This document shows, piece after piece, positions 1 through 14,200 of a DNA stretch of 64,000 nt. Each line of letters starts with the position of its first letter. The first letter of the stretch is position 1. Made by a program: the position numbers and the translations under genes. The DNA comes from Zeus faber (taxonomy: Eukaryota > Chordata > Actinopteri > Zeiformes > Zeidae). Location of the stretch: NCBI GenBank assembly GCA_960531495.1, contig OY482846.1:51660152-51724151 (forward strand), given 5' to 3'. Below the pieces are notes generated by a model. The model saw only the letters and a program-made list of their open reading frames with translations. It was not told where the DNA came from and did not search any database.

Positions 1-1650
1 CGTGACTTATTACATGACGTGATTTATTACATGATGTGACTTAACACATGATGTGACTTATTACATGATGTGACTTAACACATGATGTGACTTATTACAT
101 GATGTGACTTATTACAAAATGTGACTTATTACCTGACGTGACTTATTACCTGACGTGACTTATTACATGACGTGACTTATTACATGACGTGACTTATTAC
201 ATGACGTGATTTATTACATGATGTGACTTAACACATGATGTGACTTATTACATGATGTGACTTAACACATGATGTGACTTATTACATGACGTGACTTATT
301 ACATGACGTGACTTATTACATGACGTGACTTATTACATGATGTGACTTATTACATGGCGTGACTTATTACATGACGTGACTTATTACATGGCGTGACTTA
401 TTACATGACGTGACTTATTACATGATGTGACTTATTACATGATGTGACTTATGACATGACGTGACTTATGACATGACGTGACTTATTACATGATGTGACT
501 TATTACCCGACGCGACTTATTACATGATGTGACTTAACACATGTGACTTATTACATGATGTGACTTAACACATAATGTGACTTATTACATGACGTGACTT
601 ATTACATGATGTGACTTAACACATGATGTGACTTATTACATGATGTGACTTATTACAAAATGTGACTTATTACCTGACGTGACTTATTACATGACGTGAC
701 TTATTACATGATGTGACTTATTACATGACGTGACTTGTTACATGACGTGACTTATTACATGATGTGACTTATGACATGACGTGACTTATTACAAAATGTG
801 ACTTATTACCCGACGCGGCTAATTACATGATGTGACTTAACACATACTGTGACTTATTACATGATGTGACTTATTACAAAATGTGACTTATTACAAAATG
901 TGACTTATTACAAAATGTGACTTATTACCTGACGTGACTTATTACCTGACGTGACTTATTACATGACGTGACTTATTACATGATGTGACTTATTACATGA
1001 TGTGACTTATTACAAAATGTGACTTATTACCTGACGTGACTTATTACCTGACGTGACTTATTACATGACGTGACTTATTACATGACGTGACTTATTACAT
1101 GACGTGATTTATTACATGATGTGACTTAACACATGATGTGACTTATTACATGACGTGACTTATTACATGATGTGACTTATTACATGACGTGACTTATTAC
1201 ATGACGTGATTTATTACATGATGTGACTTAACACATGATGTGACTTATTACATGATGTGACTTAACACATGATGTGACTTATTACATGATGTGACTTATT
1301 ACAAAATGTGACTTATTACCTGACGTGACTTATTACCTGACGTGACTTATTACATGACGTGACTTATTACATGACGTGACTTATTACATGACGTGATTTA
1401 TTACATGATGTGACTTAACACATGATGTGACTTATTACATGATGTGACTTAACACATGATGTGACTTATTACATGACGTGACTTATTACATGACGTGACT
1501 TATTACATGACGTGACTTATTACATGATGTGACTTATTACATGGCGTGACTTATTACATGACGTGACTTATTACATGGCGTGACTTATTACATGACGGGA
1601 CTTATTACATGATGTGACTTAACACATGAAGTGACTTATTACATGACGTG
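1..1650. repeat. 17-bp minisatellite with CRE-like units
   Basis: About 95 head-to-tail copies of a 17-bp unit of the type tgacttattacatgacg, with variants (tgatgtga, aaaatgtga, taacacatg). The array is open at the left edge of the window. Many units contain TGACGTGA, close to the CREB/ATF site. Confidence 0.97.
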
Positions 1651-2259
1651 ATAACACACATTACACACAGTGTGTGTTATGTGTGTGTGTGTGGTAGCGT
1701 GTGTGTGTGTGTGGTAGCGTGTGTGTGGTAGAGTGTGTGTGTGTGTGTGGTAGCGTGTGTGTGTGGTAGCGTGTGTGTGTGTGGTAGCGTGTGTGTGGTA
1801 GAGTGTGTGTGTGTGTGTGGTAGCGTGTGTGTGGTAGCGTGTGTGTGTGGTAGCGTGTGTGTGGTAGCGTGTGTGTGTGTGTGGTAGCGTGTGTGTGGTA
1901 GCGTGTGTGTGTGTGTGGTAGCGTGTGTGTGTGGTAGCGTGTGTGTGTGGTAGCGTGTGTGTGTGTGTGTGTGTGTGTGTGGTTGTGTGTGTGTGGTAGC
2001 GTGTGTGGTAGCGTGTGTGTGGTAGCGTGTGTGTGTGTGGTAGCGTGTGTGTGTGTGTGTGTGTGTGGTAGCGTGTGTGTGTGTGTGTGTGGTAGCGTTT
2101 GTGTGTGGTAGCGTGTGTGTGTGTGGTAGCGTGTGTGTGTGTGTGTGTGTGTGGTAGCGTGTGTGTGTGGTAGTGTGTGTGTGTGTGTGTGGTAGCGTGT
2201 GTGCGTGTGTGTGGTAGCGTGTGTGTGGTAGCGTGTGTGTGTGTGTGTGTGTGTGTGGT

Positions 2260-2291
<32 letters not shown>

Positions 2292-2440
2292 GTAGCGTGT
2301 GTGTGTGGTAGTGTGTGTGTGTGTGTGTGGTAGCGTGTCTGTGTGTGTGTGTGTGGTAGCGTGTGTGTATTAGTGTGTATGTGTGTGTGTGTGTGGTAGC
2401 GTGTGTGTATGTGTGTGTGGTAGCGTGTGGTGATGGTAAC
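1651..2440. repeat. GT-rich variable tandem repeat with GGTAGC spacers
   Basis: Runs of (GT)4-14 punctuated by GGTAGC. The long His/Thr-rich reading frames on the minus strand here are products of the repeat and are not genes. Confidence 0.97.
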
Positions 2441-3784
2441 AATGGACAAAGAAGTGATTTGAAAAGTATTGAGTCAAAGTGCAAGTTTATCATGACGCTG
2501 GCGGGTGGAGCCTCCTTCACCAATGTGCACCTTCTATCTCAACACTTGGAGCGGGTGGATGTGGTTCGATCCCCTTTCGATTCCAAATCTTATTTATTGA
2601 ATTTCAGCGACGGTGCCATGATGTGTGGAGTCGTTCTGCCATTGAGAATGTTTGGACATCCAGCTCACTGCATGCAACACCCAACCCCACCCGCGGAGGG
2701 AACCTCACTCAATGTGACTGCACCCTGCTGTGGATGTTGATCTCCATCATTTCTTTGTAATAAACCGTTCAGTACGTTTCTGCCGTCGTCAAAACCGTTA
2801 TTATCACGAGTTTCACACAAACCCAGAAGCACCACCAGCTGCTCACGCTCCAGGAAGCACCACCAGCTGCTCACGCTCCAGGAAGCACCACCAGCTGCTC
2901 ACGCTCCAGGACTCCACGATAACAGTTGCCCAGTTGCCCCTCTGGTTGCCTCGTCAACCAGGACAATCTCAACTCCACCACAAACAGCGACCAGAAGACG
3001 GCCGGGTTCTCCGTCCGAGCTTCTCATCTCGCTCCTCGTCTACAGGTGGTGCTGGGGTGGAGGCTGGGTGAGGGTGCTACTCCCCTCAAAACAAAATGCT
3101 TCTGAACAAGTTGAGGAGAGTGACGCCGTGTGACGTCGTCGGCGTCTGACGTCTCTTAACGCTTAATCCAGGTGACGACACTTTAGAACCTTTGACGTCA
3201 TCGTTCTCCTTTCACCACGACGCTCGTCATGCAGCCAATGTGTCGCCATTTTGAAGTATAATAATCAAAGAAACACTGATCATGGATCCTGTACGTATCG
3301 GTTCTCCACCACTTTGACGTCACCGACGACGCCTTTTAAATCATTTTAAATCATTTTAAATCATTTGAAATCATTTTAAATCCGTGTTTGTTTGACACGA
3401 TGCTCCAAGCAGCCGTGCTGTGTTGATGGAAACTCGGAAAATGAACTAATTTCAGAAGTGACGATGCGTTCACTAGAACTTGGAAATAAATCAATAAAGA
3501 ATAATTTCACCCTTTAGGATTTATTTGACATCAATGATTTGATGACATGTTATGTTTTATCTATTCAAAAGTTCTTTGTGTGTTTTTATGTTTATAAGTT
3601 AAATGTTCTCAGATTTAGAAACTTTAATAAAATCAAACATTTTCAAATATATTTGAAAATGTTTCACTTTAACAAAATATGGGTCAAAACATCAGTAACT
3701 GCTGAGTCGGACTTTCCACAACCAGGATCGCCACGGGACCCAAAAAGCTGGCGTGGGTGGGGCTGTAGCACAGTAACGCACACA
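2441..3784. other. Intergenic sequence downstream of plekhg3 with two short tandem repeats
   Basis: I see no convincing exon. At 2827-2910 there are three exact tandem copies of a 28-bp unit beginning aagcaccaccagctgctcac. At 3333-3381 there are about five copies of a 10-bp unit (atcattttaa). Confidence 0.7.
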
Positions 3785-4270
3785 CACAGTGAGCAGCTGT
3801 TGGTTTTAATGTGGACGAACGTTCTGTGCAACACAAACAACATAAATAACTTTGTTATAGAAAGACTTTTATATTTACATTCTTAATAAATACAGTGGGT
3901 CAGCAGGAGGTGGGTGTTAGGGCGTGGTCGTGCTGTAAAGTGGTCACATGACGGCTGCAGCGCTCTGCTTTAGTGCCTCCGAGCAGGACACCGGCGGCCG
4001 AGTGGTTTGTTCTGATGAATGTCTAAAATAAAAAACGTTTCTAAAGTAACGCGACGACAACACGCAAAGTTCTTTAACGTCGGATGGAGACGCCTCCACC
4101 CAAATCACACGGAACCAAAGTTCTTCTACAGAAAATAAAATATGTTTCTTGAAGCTGGTACAATCACCAGGAAGAGAAATGACGTCAACTCATTTGACAG
4201 AACGGATTCAACAAAATGGCGGCGGAGGCGAAACTTCCAAGCCACGCCCCCTGGGCCCAGTCCTCACAGT
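3785..4270 (-). other. plekhg3: Probable 3' untranslated region of plekhg3
   Basis: This stretch follows the stop codon with no further open exon. The nearest good polyadenylation context is at 3805-3810, giving a 3' UTR of roughly 480 bases. A more distal AATAAA on the same strand at 3520-3525 would give a longer one. Confidence 0.45.
3805..3810 (-). terminator. Candidate polyadenylation signal ATTAAA for plekhg3
   Basis: The common variant hexamer ATTAAA on the minus strand is followed in transcript sense by a GT-rich stretch (TGTGTGTGTG near 3778-3787), the usual downstream element. Position and order fit; no transcript evidence is available. Confidence 0.4.
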
Positions 4271-5106
4271 TCACCTCAAGTTCTGGAACTTCGCTCTCAG
4301 GTTCCTCACGTTGCTCTGCCGGCCGCCGTCGGCCTTCTGCCCGGAGGTGGAGCTGGCTTCCTGGGCTTCGGGCTCCCCGGTCCCGGCGCGCTCCCTCTGC
4401 TTGTACTCGTCAGACTCCTGATAGGCCCGGCAGCGGTCGATGACGGCCATGATGGAGATCTTCTCTCTGCTGGTCGGCGAGCGGATCTGGACGAAGCTCT
4501 CGTCCTCCTCTTCCTCCTCGTCCTCCCCGGCCAGTTCTGCCGGCTCCGCCTCCGGTTCCGGAAGCTTCTCTACGACGACGATTTTGCGGCTCTGGTCGCC
4601 GGGCAGAGGAGCCGTCGCTGAGATGTAGTAGCTTTGCCGGTCTGGAAGTCCCTGCAGCTGGTGGAGGCGGAGCCTGCTCAGCCGGCTCAGCCTGTGGTCC
4701 AGAGATCTGGTTCTGTGGAGCCGGGCCGGGTTCCCCTCCGGGCCGGAGCCCCTGTCCGGGTCGAGCCCGGGCGACTGGGCCTCAGAAGAGCCCGGGGGCG
4801 GCAGGGTGGAGGAGCAGCTGGAGCGTCTCTTGGGCCCGTCGTCCGGCCGGCCCCGCCCGGCCGGAGCGGCCCCGCCCCGCCCGCTCTCCGAGGAGACCCA
4901 CTTGGAGCAAAGCCCGCGCACGTCCGGCCACGCAAAGTCCTCAGCGGAGGGAGGACTGAGGGGGCTCCTGGACGGGGCGCGGGTCGGGGACAGAACACGG
5001 GGGCTGCCCACAGAACCGGAGGTGCGGACCGGGCTCAGAGGCCCCGACGGCTCCACGGGGCCCGGCTGAGTGGACGAGGTCAGCGGAAGAGTCAAGGTGG
5101 GTTTAC
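4271..5106 (-). CDS. plekhg3: plekhg3 last coding exon
   Basis: Acceptor GTTTTGCAG; 836 bases ending in TGA at 4271-4273. It encodes [37 protein letters not shown] followed by [23 protein letters not shown], an acidic run, [19 protein letters not shown] and the C-terminus [12 protein letters not shown]. The WPDVR-LCSK and VRNLR-KFQ elements match the C-terminal end of human PLEKHG3. Confidence 0.93.
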
Positions 5107-5302
5107 CTGCAAAACAGGAAATAAGAAAATGTAAAGTGTGGAATCAAAAGAAAACGCTCTGCAGCCATATTGTTTTGGGTTAGAATGATATGACATAAAT
5201 ATGATATGTATGATATATGATATAAATATGATGTATGATATAAATATGATATTTATGATATAAATATGATATGATATATTATATAAATATATGCATGATA
5301 TG

Positions 5303-5380
<78 letters not shown>

Positions 5381-8300
5381 CTTGGTGGTTACGTGAGGAG
5401 TATCTGTATAAATATTTTATATATATATATATGTGTATATATATATATATATATATAGCAACGTGGAAGCTGGTTCCACCGTTGAGCAGACAGAGGTGAG
5501 CGTGGTGGTACCTGTGCTCTCCTTCTCCTCTGGCACGCAGGCCAGGTCTCCCTTCTCAAACAGAGCGTCCCGGCTGCTCTGCCGGACCGTCGCTCCGCTG
5601 CTTTTGAGGCGCTGGCTGTACCGACGGGCCAGATGGAGGACTTTGCTCCGGGAGCCGTCCGGATCGTCCGGATCGTCGGCGGCGGGATTCCCTTCTGCCT
5701 GGGCTCTGAGTCGGACCGCCCTGGGAGCTCGCGCCCCCTGGAGGGACGCCTCGCCGCCCCAGAGCTTCAACGTCTCCTTCAAACTCCCCACACGGCTCGC
5801 CCCCCACGCCGGGGGCTTGGCCGCAGACGGATTCGATGTCTCCTCCGAGATGTCATTGAGGTCGGCAGCACCGCCCTCTCGGTCGGGGTTCTCAGCGGGC
5901 ATGGGAGCGAGGGGGGCCGCTCTGGGGCGTCGCTGGTCCCGGACGGGTTTCGGGCAACCCCCGCCTTCGACGGGAGCTCCGCCCAGGTTCTGCTCCATCG
6001 CTTGCCAAATCTTGATCATTTCGGATGAAGATCTGAACTCCTCGTCCTCAACAGGCCTCTCCTGCGGTCGATGGGTCAGGGCCTTCAAGTTGGCGCGGTC
6101 CAGGCCTCCTCCCACGTCGACCGCCGAGTCAGCCCTCTTTCGATTGGTAATCACATGACCCAGAGTCTCTCCGGCGGAATGCGGTTCTGTCACGGATGCG
6201 TCCGGAGCAGAGGAACATGCAGGAAAGGCTGTTTCCTCCGCAGACTCCGGCTGGGGGACGCCGTCAAAGTGGCTGACGGAGCTCCGGACCAGCCCGGCGG
6301 GGATGTAGGTCAGACTCTCCCTGCGGCGGAGGCTGAAGGTGGCGTCCTGGCTCTCTGCCATCTCATAGTAACTCTTGATCTTTCCAATCAGCAGCTGGTC
6401 CTGCCTGGAGAGGGTGGAGTCTCTCCTCCGCCTGCTGCCTCTGTCGCTGTCGAACACACCGTCTTCCCGAGGTGACAGCGCGCTCTGACCAGTCGTCCCA
6501 AACTTCTCCCCGGATTCAGAAAAGGAGCCGTTCAGCCCGAGCGGCCGCTCCTTGGAATCGGCGACAAGGCCGCGGCCGCTTCCCGTCCGGCTGTGGAGCC
6601 GCGGTGACGGACAGCCCAGGGAGCGGGCGTCGTCCGACACCAGGCTTCCTCGCCGTGCAGGGTGGATGAAATGCTGCGCGATGGTGTCGGTTTGGTCAAG
6701 GACGGACGGAGGAAGGATGCTGCTGGTCTGGTGCTCCTTCCCCGCCGCCGCCTCCTTCTCCTCCTCCTCCTCCTCTTCAGAAGAATCCTCGCTGCTCAGG
6801 GCCTTTGAATCAGAATCCGGAGTTGCCGCCAACGGCTCCTCCGGCGGCTCCTCCGGTGGCTCCTCTGGCGGCTCCTCCGGTTCCTCTGGTTCCTCCGGGG
6901 CCGCTGTGGGCGGTGGCTCTTGTGGCCCACGGGCCTGCGTGGGGGTCCCGGGGGCTGGAACTGCCGGAGGTTCCGGTTCGGGGGTCTCTTTGGCCTTAGG
7001 CTCCGGTGTCTGGTCCTGATGTGGGTCCCCAACAGGAAACTGTGAAGGGAAGTCACAGCACCAAGTCAGGGCTGAGCAGCACCATGTAGTGAGTCTTAAA
7101 GGGACAGTCCCCTCTTTACGGGACACAGACTCTTCTCCCCTTGAAACGAGAAGCTCAACTCCACGTCAGCACAGAGGGCGGCTGACGGAGCGTCCCATTA
7201 AACTCAAACACAGACGCATGTTAACCTGCTGAGGTACTGACCTGCAGGTTGTCAGCCTCCTCCTCGGCTACACCACGGCCCTCCTCATCCTTCAGGTACA
7301 ACACACAACACAAAGTGTTAAAGGTTTTTCAAACGCGGTGAAAGGAGTGGAGGGTTAGCAGACACAGCTCCAACACATTAGTTTGGTTGAGACTGAATGA
7401 GATGATGTGATGCACAGAAGCATTATTTACAAGCTCAGGTTCCTCTGGCTTCCATCTTATCTGACTTCACGGTCACATTTAACGATCTTATTCCTAAAAG
7501 AAAAGGTGTTTGTAGGAGGAAGTGAGCGGTACTCCACACAACACTTTCATTCCACATGAAGGATGTCGTCCGAGCCTCAGACACGCAGAGAAGCTCGGAG
7601 TTAGATGCCAGAGCCACCTCACGCATCCACATGTCACGTCCTCCTCATAACACCAGGTGTCGCCGGTTAGCTCTGCCGCGAGGTTATCCCTGACTGTAGA
7701 ATGTTACGAGGCGGCGGTCGGAGGTTGGAGCCAGCGGGCGGTGCGGTGGAGGTCCGGGCCTCACCGCGGGGTCTCCCATGGACAGCAGAGCCCGGGCCCT
7801 GGAGTGCCAGCAGGAAATGGCCGCCAGCATGGAGCTGGCGAAGTCCGCCACCTGGTCGTCCTCCAGCACCATGTCGTCCGGGTCCTGTCCCGGGAGCCCC
7901 AGTGCATGCTGGGAGTGAGGCAGCTCGCCCGGATCCTCCTCCTCTTCCTCCTCTTCCCACTTCCCCGGGGTGCTGCTGCTGGAGGCGGCCTGCAGGGGGC
8001 GCGCTTCCCCCGGCACGCCGCCTGCGTGCTGCGGCAGAGCAGAACCTCACTTCCTGTATTTCTGACGCAGCGCCACCTTTAATGGATCTCTCACCGTTTT
8101 ATATTCATAACCGTTTTATGAAACCGAGACCGGAGAACGGGTTCACATGCCTCCACAGAGTCTTACCTGGAGGACGGGCGTGGCACCTGCAAACCAGACA
8201 CCAGACACAGATCAGTTTGGAGACAGGATGTTTTACTGGATCACACCGACGCTAAAGCTGCCGGGTGTGACCCCACTCAATGATCAGAGATGACTATTTG

Positions 8301-11180
8301 GTTGCCGCGGTAACCCCTTGTAGTTAGAGTCACGGGGACATTTTCTATGTTTTGAGAAGGTGGAGAAAGGGCCGTTCCTCACCTTTGCTGCTCTTGAGGG
8401 TTTGCTTTGTTGGTTCTGCAGGAGGAAGAAGAGGAAGCCTCATTTCACAGCAATGAAGGAAAGTGTTGTTCTGAGGAAGCTCTGGAAGCAGCGCAGGCAG
8501 CGACCGCCTCTCAGCAGCTTCACAGCAGCTAGAGCATCCCAGCATCTCAGTGACGCCACAAGGAACCCCGCTTTCTAACATTTAAGGATTTGAGGCCCAA
8601 TATTTGTCAAATGTAATTTGGGGAGCTGCAACAACCTTCTCACTGAAGATATTGAGTGGTAAAGTGAAGTATTCATCAGAACCATGACTCGGTACAAACA
8701 CAGCTCACCTGATGTCAGGTAGGTGGTGCTCACCTGACTGGCGACGCCCCTGACGCCCCTCCCTGGGGAAGTCCTCGGCCTGGCAGGACACCGCTTTCTT
8801 CATCCGGTCCGGACTCTGACGGTACTTGGAAGGATCTGGAAGATGAATACTGACCGTTGGGCAACCTCGCGTCACTCCGCCAACATGCTAAAGCTAAGGC
8901 TAGCTAGCGGCACTATCTGGTGGTGCTACATTGAAACTACAATGAAGGATGAGAAGCCAGCGTCCCATTCAGCGTCACAGTGAACGTTGCTGTAACATTC
9001 ATAACAGAAACTGATGGAGGGGAACATTTATTATGGAGAATAGTTTACTACTTCTTTAACTAGACGTACTAGTTATAAACTAAACATACGTGTTATAAAC
9101 TAAACGTATAATCTATTACTCTAGTTTATAACTAGTGCGTCTTTTTTATAACTTGTAGGTTTGGATTATAACTAGACGTACTGGCTAAAGACTAGTCATA
9201 CTAGTAATTAAACTAGTCATACTAGCAATTAAACTAGTAATACTAGTAATTAAACTAGTCATACTAGTAATTCAACTAGTCACACTAGTTATTCAACTAG
9301 TCATACTAGTAATTAAGCTAGTCATTCTAGTAATTCAACTAGACGTACTGGCTATAGACGAGTCATACTAGAAATTAAACTAGTCATACTAGCAATTAAA
9401 CTAGTAATATTAGTAATACTAGTAATTCAACTAGTCATACTAGTAATTCAACTAGTCATACTAGAAATTCAACTAGTCATACTAGTAATTAAACTAGTCA
9501 TACTAGTAATTCAACTAGTCACACTAGTTATTCAACTAGTCATACTAGTAATTAAACTAGTCATTCTAGTAATTCAACTTGTCATACTAGTAATTCAACT
9601 AGTCATACTAGTAATTCAACTAGACGTACTGGCTATAGACGAGTCATACTACAAATTAAACTAGTCATACTAGTAATTCAACTAGACATACTGGCTATAG
9701 ACGAGTCTTACTAGTAATTAAACTAGTCATACTAGTAATTAAAGTAGTCATACTATAAATTAAAGTAGTCATACTAGAAATTAAACTAGTCATACTAGTA
9801 AATAAACTAGTCATACTATTAATTCAACTAGTCATACTAGTAATTCAACTAGTCATACTAGTAATTCAACTAGTCATACTCGTAATTCAACTAGACGTAC
9901 TGGCTATAGACGAGTCTTACTAGTAATTAAACTAGTCATACTAGTAATTAAACTAGTCATACTAGTAATTAAACTAGTCATACTAGTCATACTACTAATT
10001 AAACTAGTCATACTAGTCATACTAGTAATTAAACTAGTCATACTAGTAATTAAACTTGACGTACTGGCTAAAGACGAGTCATACTAGTAATTAAACTAGT
10101 CATACTAGTAATTCAACTAGTCACACTAGTCATACTAGCAATTCAACTAGTCGTACTAGTAATTCAACTAGACGCACTGGCTATAGACGAGTCATACGAG
10201 CTGTTAACTCCTTGTTAGCAGCAGCTCCTCCTCAGAGACCAGGTAAGCTCTGCTCACCTGGTCTCTTCAATTCACCTTCAGTTCAGGAAGTTCAACTCTG
10301 ACACAAAGACGCTTTGTTTGAATAAAGACCAAGATGACAGATACTCACATATGGAGTCCATTTTCAAGATGGCTTCCTTTGCCTGAAATAGACAGAAGTA
10401 TATTTAAATATGAGTAGTAGTAGTATTAGTAGTAGTGGTAGTAGTAGTGTTCTTATGAGCATTAGTCATATTATCCTTGGTTGACCTTCTGGGGGATGAT
10501 GGCCTTGTGGTTTTCCAGAATGATCCGTTTGATGTGGTGAGCCCAGAGCTTCTTCTCCTCCACCGTTCTGGCCTGAGAGGAACACAAAGAGTTCATCTGG
10601 ACCAGGGCCAGGACCAGGACCTGGACTAGGACCTGGACCAGGACCAGGACCTGGACCAGGACCAGCCAGAGGCAGGTTGAGGCAGGTTTCTTCTTCTGCT
10701 TCTTGTCTGAGGAGCAGAAGAAGAACCCACCCTGCGCTTCCAGATGTTCACCTCCATACCACAGGTGTGCAGTTCCTTTTTAAAGCAGCAGAGCGGCCCC
10801 CAGCTGAAGGCCACCGTCAGCGCAGATCACTGGCGGTGGCCCCCAGCTGAAGGCCACCGTCAGCGCAGATCACTGCTCAGGGGACGTTGATTTGACATCT
10901 TTGATAGAATGAAAATTAAAGCCAGAAACGCTAAAAGCTGCTTCGTCTTCGAGTCCTTTTGTTTAACTTTCCAGCTGCAGTGGTTCAACACATGAACCGT
11001 CATCTCATTGTTTTGTCCTCCATGATGAGCTCGGGCGGAGTCAGACCCCATGTCCATGGAGGTGTTGTGTATACTCACCTGGACGGTGTGCGGCTGTTTG
11101 GGTTGCTTGTAGTGTGTGACGCTGAAACACAGCGAGTCCTTAGCGCTCTCGATCAGCATGAGGGTGGAGCACTGAAACAC

Positions 11181-11217
<37 letters not shown>

Positions 11218-14200
11218 AATAATATTATTATTATTATCACCATTAACATTATTACATTTACATTTACATTTAGTCATTGATCAGACGCTTTTATCCAAAG
11301 CGACTTACAATTGTTCAAAGACCGACGGACACAGCCATCAGGAGCAATGAGGGGTTAAGTGTCTTGCTCAAGGACACTACAGCATGCTAGCAGGAGGAGC
11401 CTGGGATCCAACCAGCAACCTTTAGATGACTAGACCACCAGCTCTACCTCCTGAGCTACCATCCCCATTACATACATTATTAATGTAAACTCTTATTAAT
11501 AACGTTATAAACATTATTATTATTATTAGTAGTGGTAGTAGTAGTAGTAGTATTGTTACAGCAAAGTACTTGAACTCGTCAGTCTCCTACACGGTCCCTG
11601 TGATCACGCTGATGAAGCAGAGCTCAGCTTCCTTCTCTCCAACCTCAATGACTCCATCAGTCCAACGGGAAAATGATTTTCATTGACAAAAGCAAACACG
11701 GCACAAAGTGCACGAGTCCAAGCAGCGTCAGGAGGAAGCTGAGTCCAAGCAGCGTGAAGAGGAAGCTGAGTCCAAGCAGCGTCAGGAGGAAGCTGAGTCC
11801 AAGCAGCGTCAGGAGGAAACTGAGTCCAAGCAGCGTCAGGAGGAAGCTGAGTCCAAGCAGCGTCAGGAGGAAGCTGAGTCCAAGCAGCGTCAGGAGGAAG
11901 CTGAGTCCAAGCAGCGTCAAGAGGAAGCTGAGTCCAAGCAGCGTGAAGAGGAAGCTGAGTCCAAGCAGCGTCAAGAGGAAGCTGAGTCCAAGCAGCGTCA
12001 AGAGGAAGCTGAGTCCAAGCAGCGTCAGGAGGAAGCTGAGTCCAAGCAGCGTCAGGAGGAAGCTGAGTCCAAGCAGCGTCAAGAGGAAGCTGAGTCCAAG
12101 CAGCGTCAGGAGGAAGCTGAGTCCAAGCAGCGTCAGGAGGAAGCTGAGTCCAAGCAGCGTCAAGAGGAAGCTGAGTCCAAGCAGTTGTCCCGTCGCCACA
12201 TTTTACTGGATGACGCCATTTGTCATCAACTTCATTGTGTTTTTCTCGTTGATCAAGCTCATAATGGTGAAATATTACATAATCAAACCATTGTTACGCA
12301 TCTTTAGACTTGAATGTATTTGTTGAGAATCGTGCGTTGACCTTCTCACTGTGAACTTCCTGTTCCCCTCTGAGCTGCAGCAGAGTATCCCCATCCTGCT
12401 CAGTAGAGTAGGATGTGATGTCATCATGGTGATGCAGACTCACCTCATTCACATTCTATTTACGTTCATGGCGTTAACATGAAACGTGGGCGTGGAATCC
12501 CTCCATTTGACAAAAGCTTTGGTATCTTCTCAAGCCGTGATTGAGAATTCTGTAATAACCGGAACAGCCCCGTCCCCCGGGCCCCGGGACCCGGAACCCG
12601 GGGGACGGCATCGCGGCGTCTCACCAAGATGTGCGCCTTGTAGACGTAGTGCTCGCCGCGGCGCTTGGTGATGAGCAGCATGTGGTCGAACAGGAAGAGC
12701 GTGCGCTCGGTCCTGGCGCGAGGAACCTTGAAGGTTCCCTCCAGCACCAGCTCCCCGTAGGTGGTCAGGTCAGGACCCTTCCAGTGCAGCAGCAGCGACT
12801 GCACCTCCTGCACAGTACACAGCACATGGAGGAAGTCAGCAGCTGTTAAGGAGAGAGTAGTAGTGGAATAAAGGCAGAGTAGTCGTGGTAGAGATAGAGT
12901 ATTGGAAGAGTAGTAGAATAAAGGTAGAGTAGGGGTAGAGTAGTAGTAGAGGTATAATTAAGGTAGAGTAGTAGTAGAGTAGAGGTTGAATAAAGTTCAA
13001 GTAGTAGTAGTATAAGTATAATAAAGGTAGAGTAGTCCTAGAATAAAGGTAGAGTAGTAGTAGATTAGAGGTAGAGTAGTTGTACAGTAAAAGTAGATTA
13101 GCAGTAGAGGTGGAGTAGTAGCAGTAGAGGTAAAATAGAGGTGGAGTAGAGGTAGACTAGTAGTAGTAGTAGAATAAAGGTAGAGTAGTAGTAGAGTAGA
13201 TGTAGTAGACTGGAGGAAGAGTAGTTGTAGAGTAGAGGTAGAGTACTAGTAGAGTAGAGGGAGAGTAGTAGTAGAGTAGAGGTAGTGTAGTGGTAGAGTA
13301 GAGGTAGTGTAGTGGTAGAGTAGAGGTAGTGTAGTGGTAGTGTAGTGGTAGAGTAGAGGTAGTGTAGTGGTAGAGTAGAGGTAGTGTAGTGGTAGAGTAG
13401 AGGTAGTGTAGTGGTAGAGTAGTTGTAGAGTAGAGGTAGAGTACTAGTAGAGTAGAGGGAGAGTAGTAGTAGAGTAGAGGTAGAGTAGTAGTAGAGTAGA
13501 GGTAGTGTAGTGGTAGAGTAGAGGCAGAGCAGAGGTAGAGTAGAGGACCTGCAGTCGGACAGCGTGCTCGTGCCTCCTCTTCATGTCGTTGATGTACCAC
13601 GCCACGTCCGTCATGGTGTAGATTGCTTCCTCCACCACGTCGTAGCCCGGCTCCTCTGGGTCAAAGTGCTTCGCTATCTCCTGCATCACATGACATCATC
13701 ACCATGACATCATCAGGTGAACAAGCGGACCAACAACACAGCTTTTAATACATTTCATTCTTCGGCGTCTGACCTGCAGCAGCAGATGGTACTTGAGGAT
13801 CCTCTGCACCGGTTTCAGGAGGTAGGAGCCCAGAGGGAGGCAGCGCTGCAGACACTCCTGACGATCCCTGAAGAACTTGGCCAGAGATTTGTTCCTCATG
13901 CACTCGGTCAGAGCAGCGACAGAGCTGCACAGAGGAGGCAGAGACACTTTGAGGCAGTAGGAGACACTTAAAGGCAGTAGGAGACACTAGAGACAGTCGG
14001 AGTCACTTAGAGGCAGTAGGAGACACTTAAAGGCAGTAGGAGACACTAGAGACAGTCGGAGTCACTTAGAGGCAGTAGGAGACACTAGAGACACTTAGAG
14101 GCAGTAGGAGACACTTAAAGGCAGTAGGAGACACTAGAGACAGTCGGAGTCACTTAGAGGCAGTAGGAGACACTTAAAGGCAGTAGGAGACACTAGAGAC

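Noticed and set aside
1-1650. CRISPR-like array
   Set aside because: Units are directly adjacent with no unique spacers, and the genome is a vertebrate's; it is a minisatellite.
1639-2523. Long His/Thr-rich reading frames on the minus strand
   Set aside because: They are produced by the GT/GGTAGC array and have no splice or domain support.
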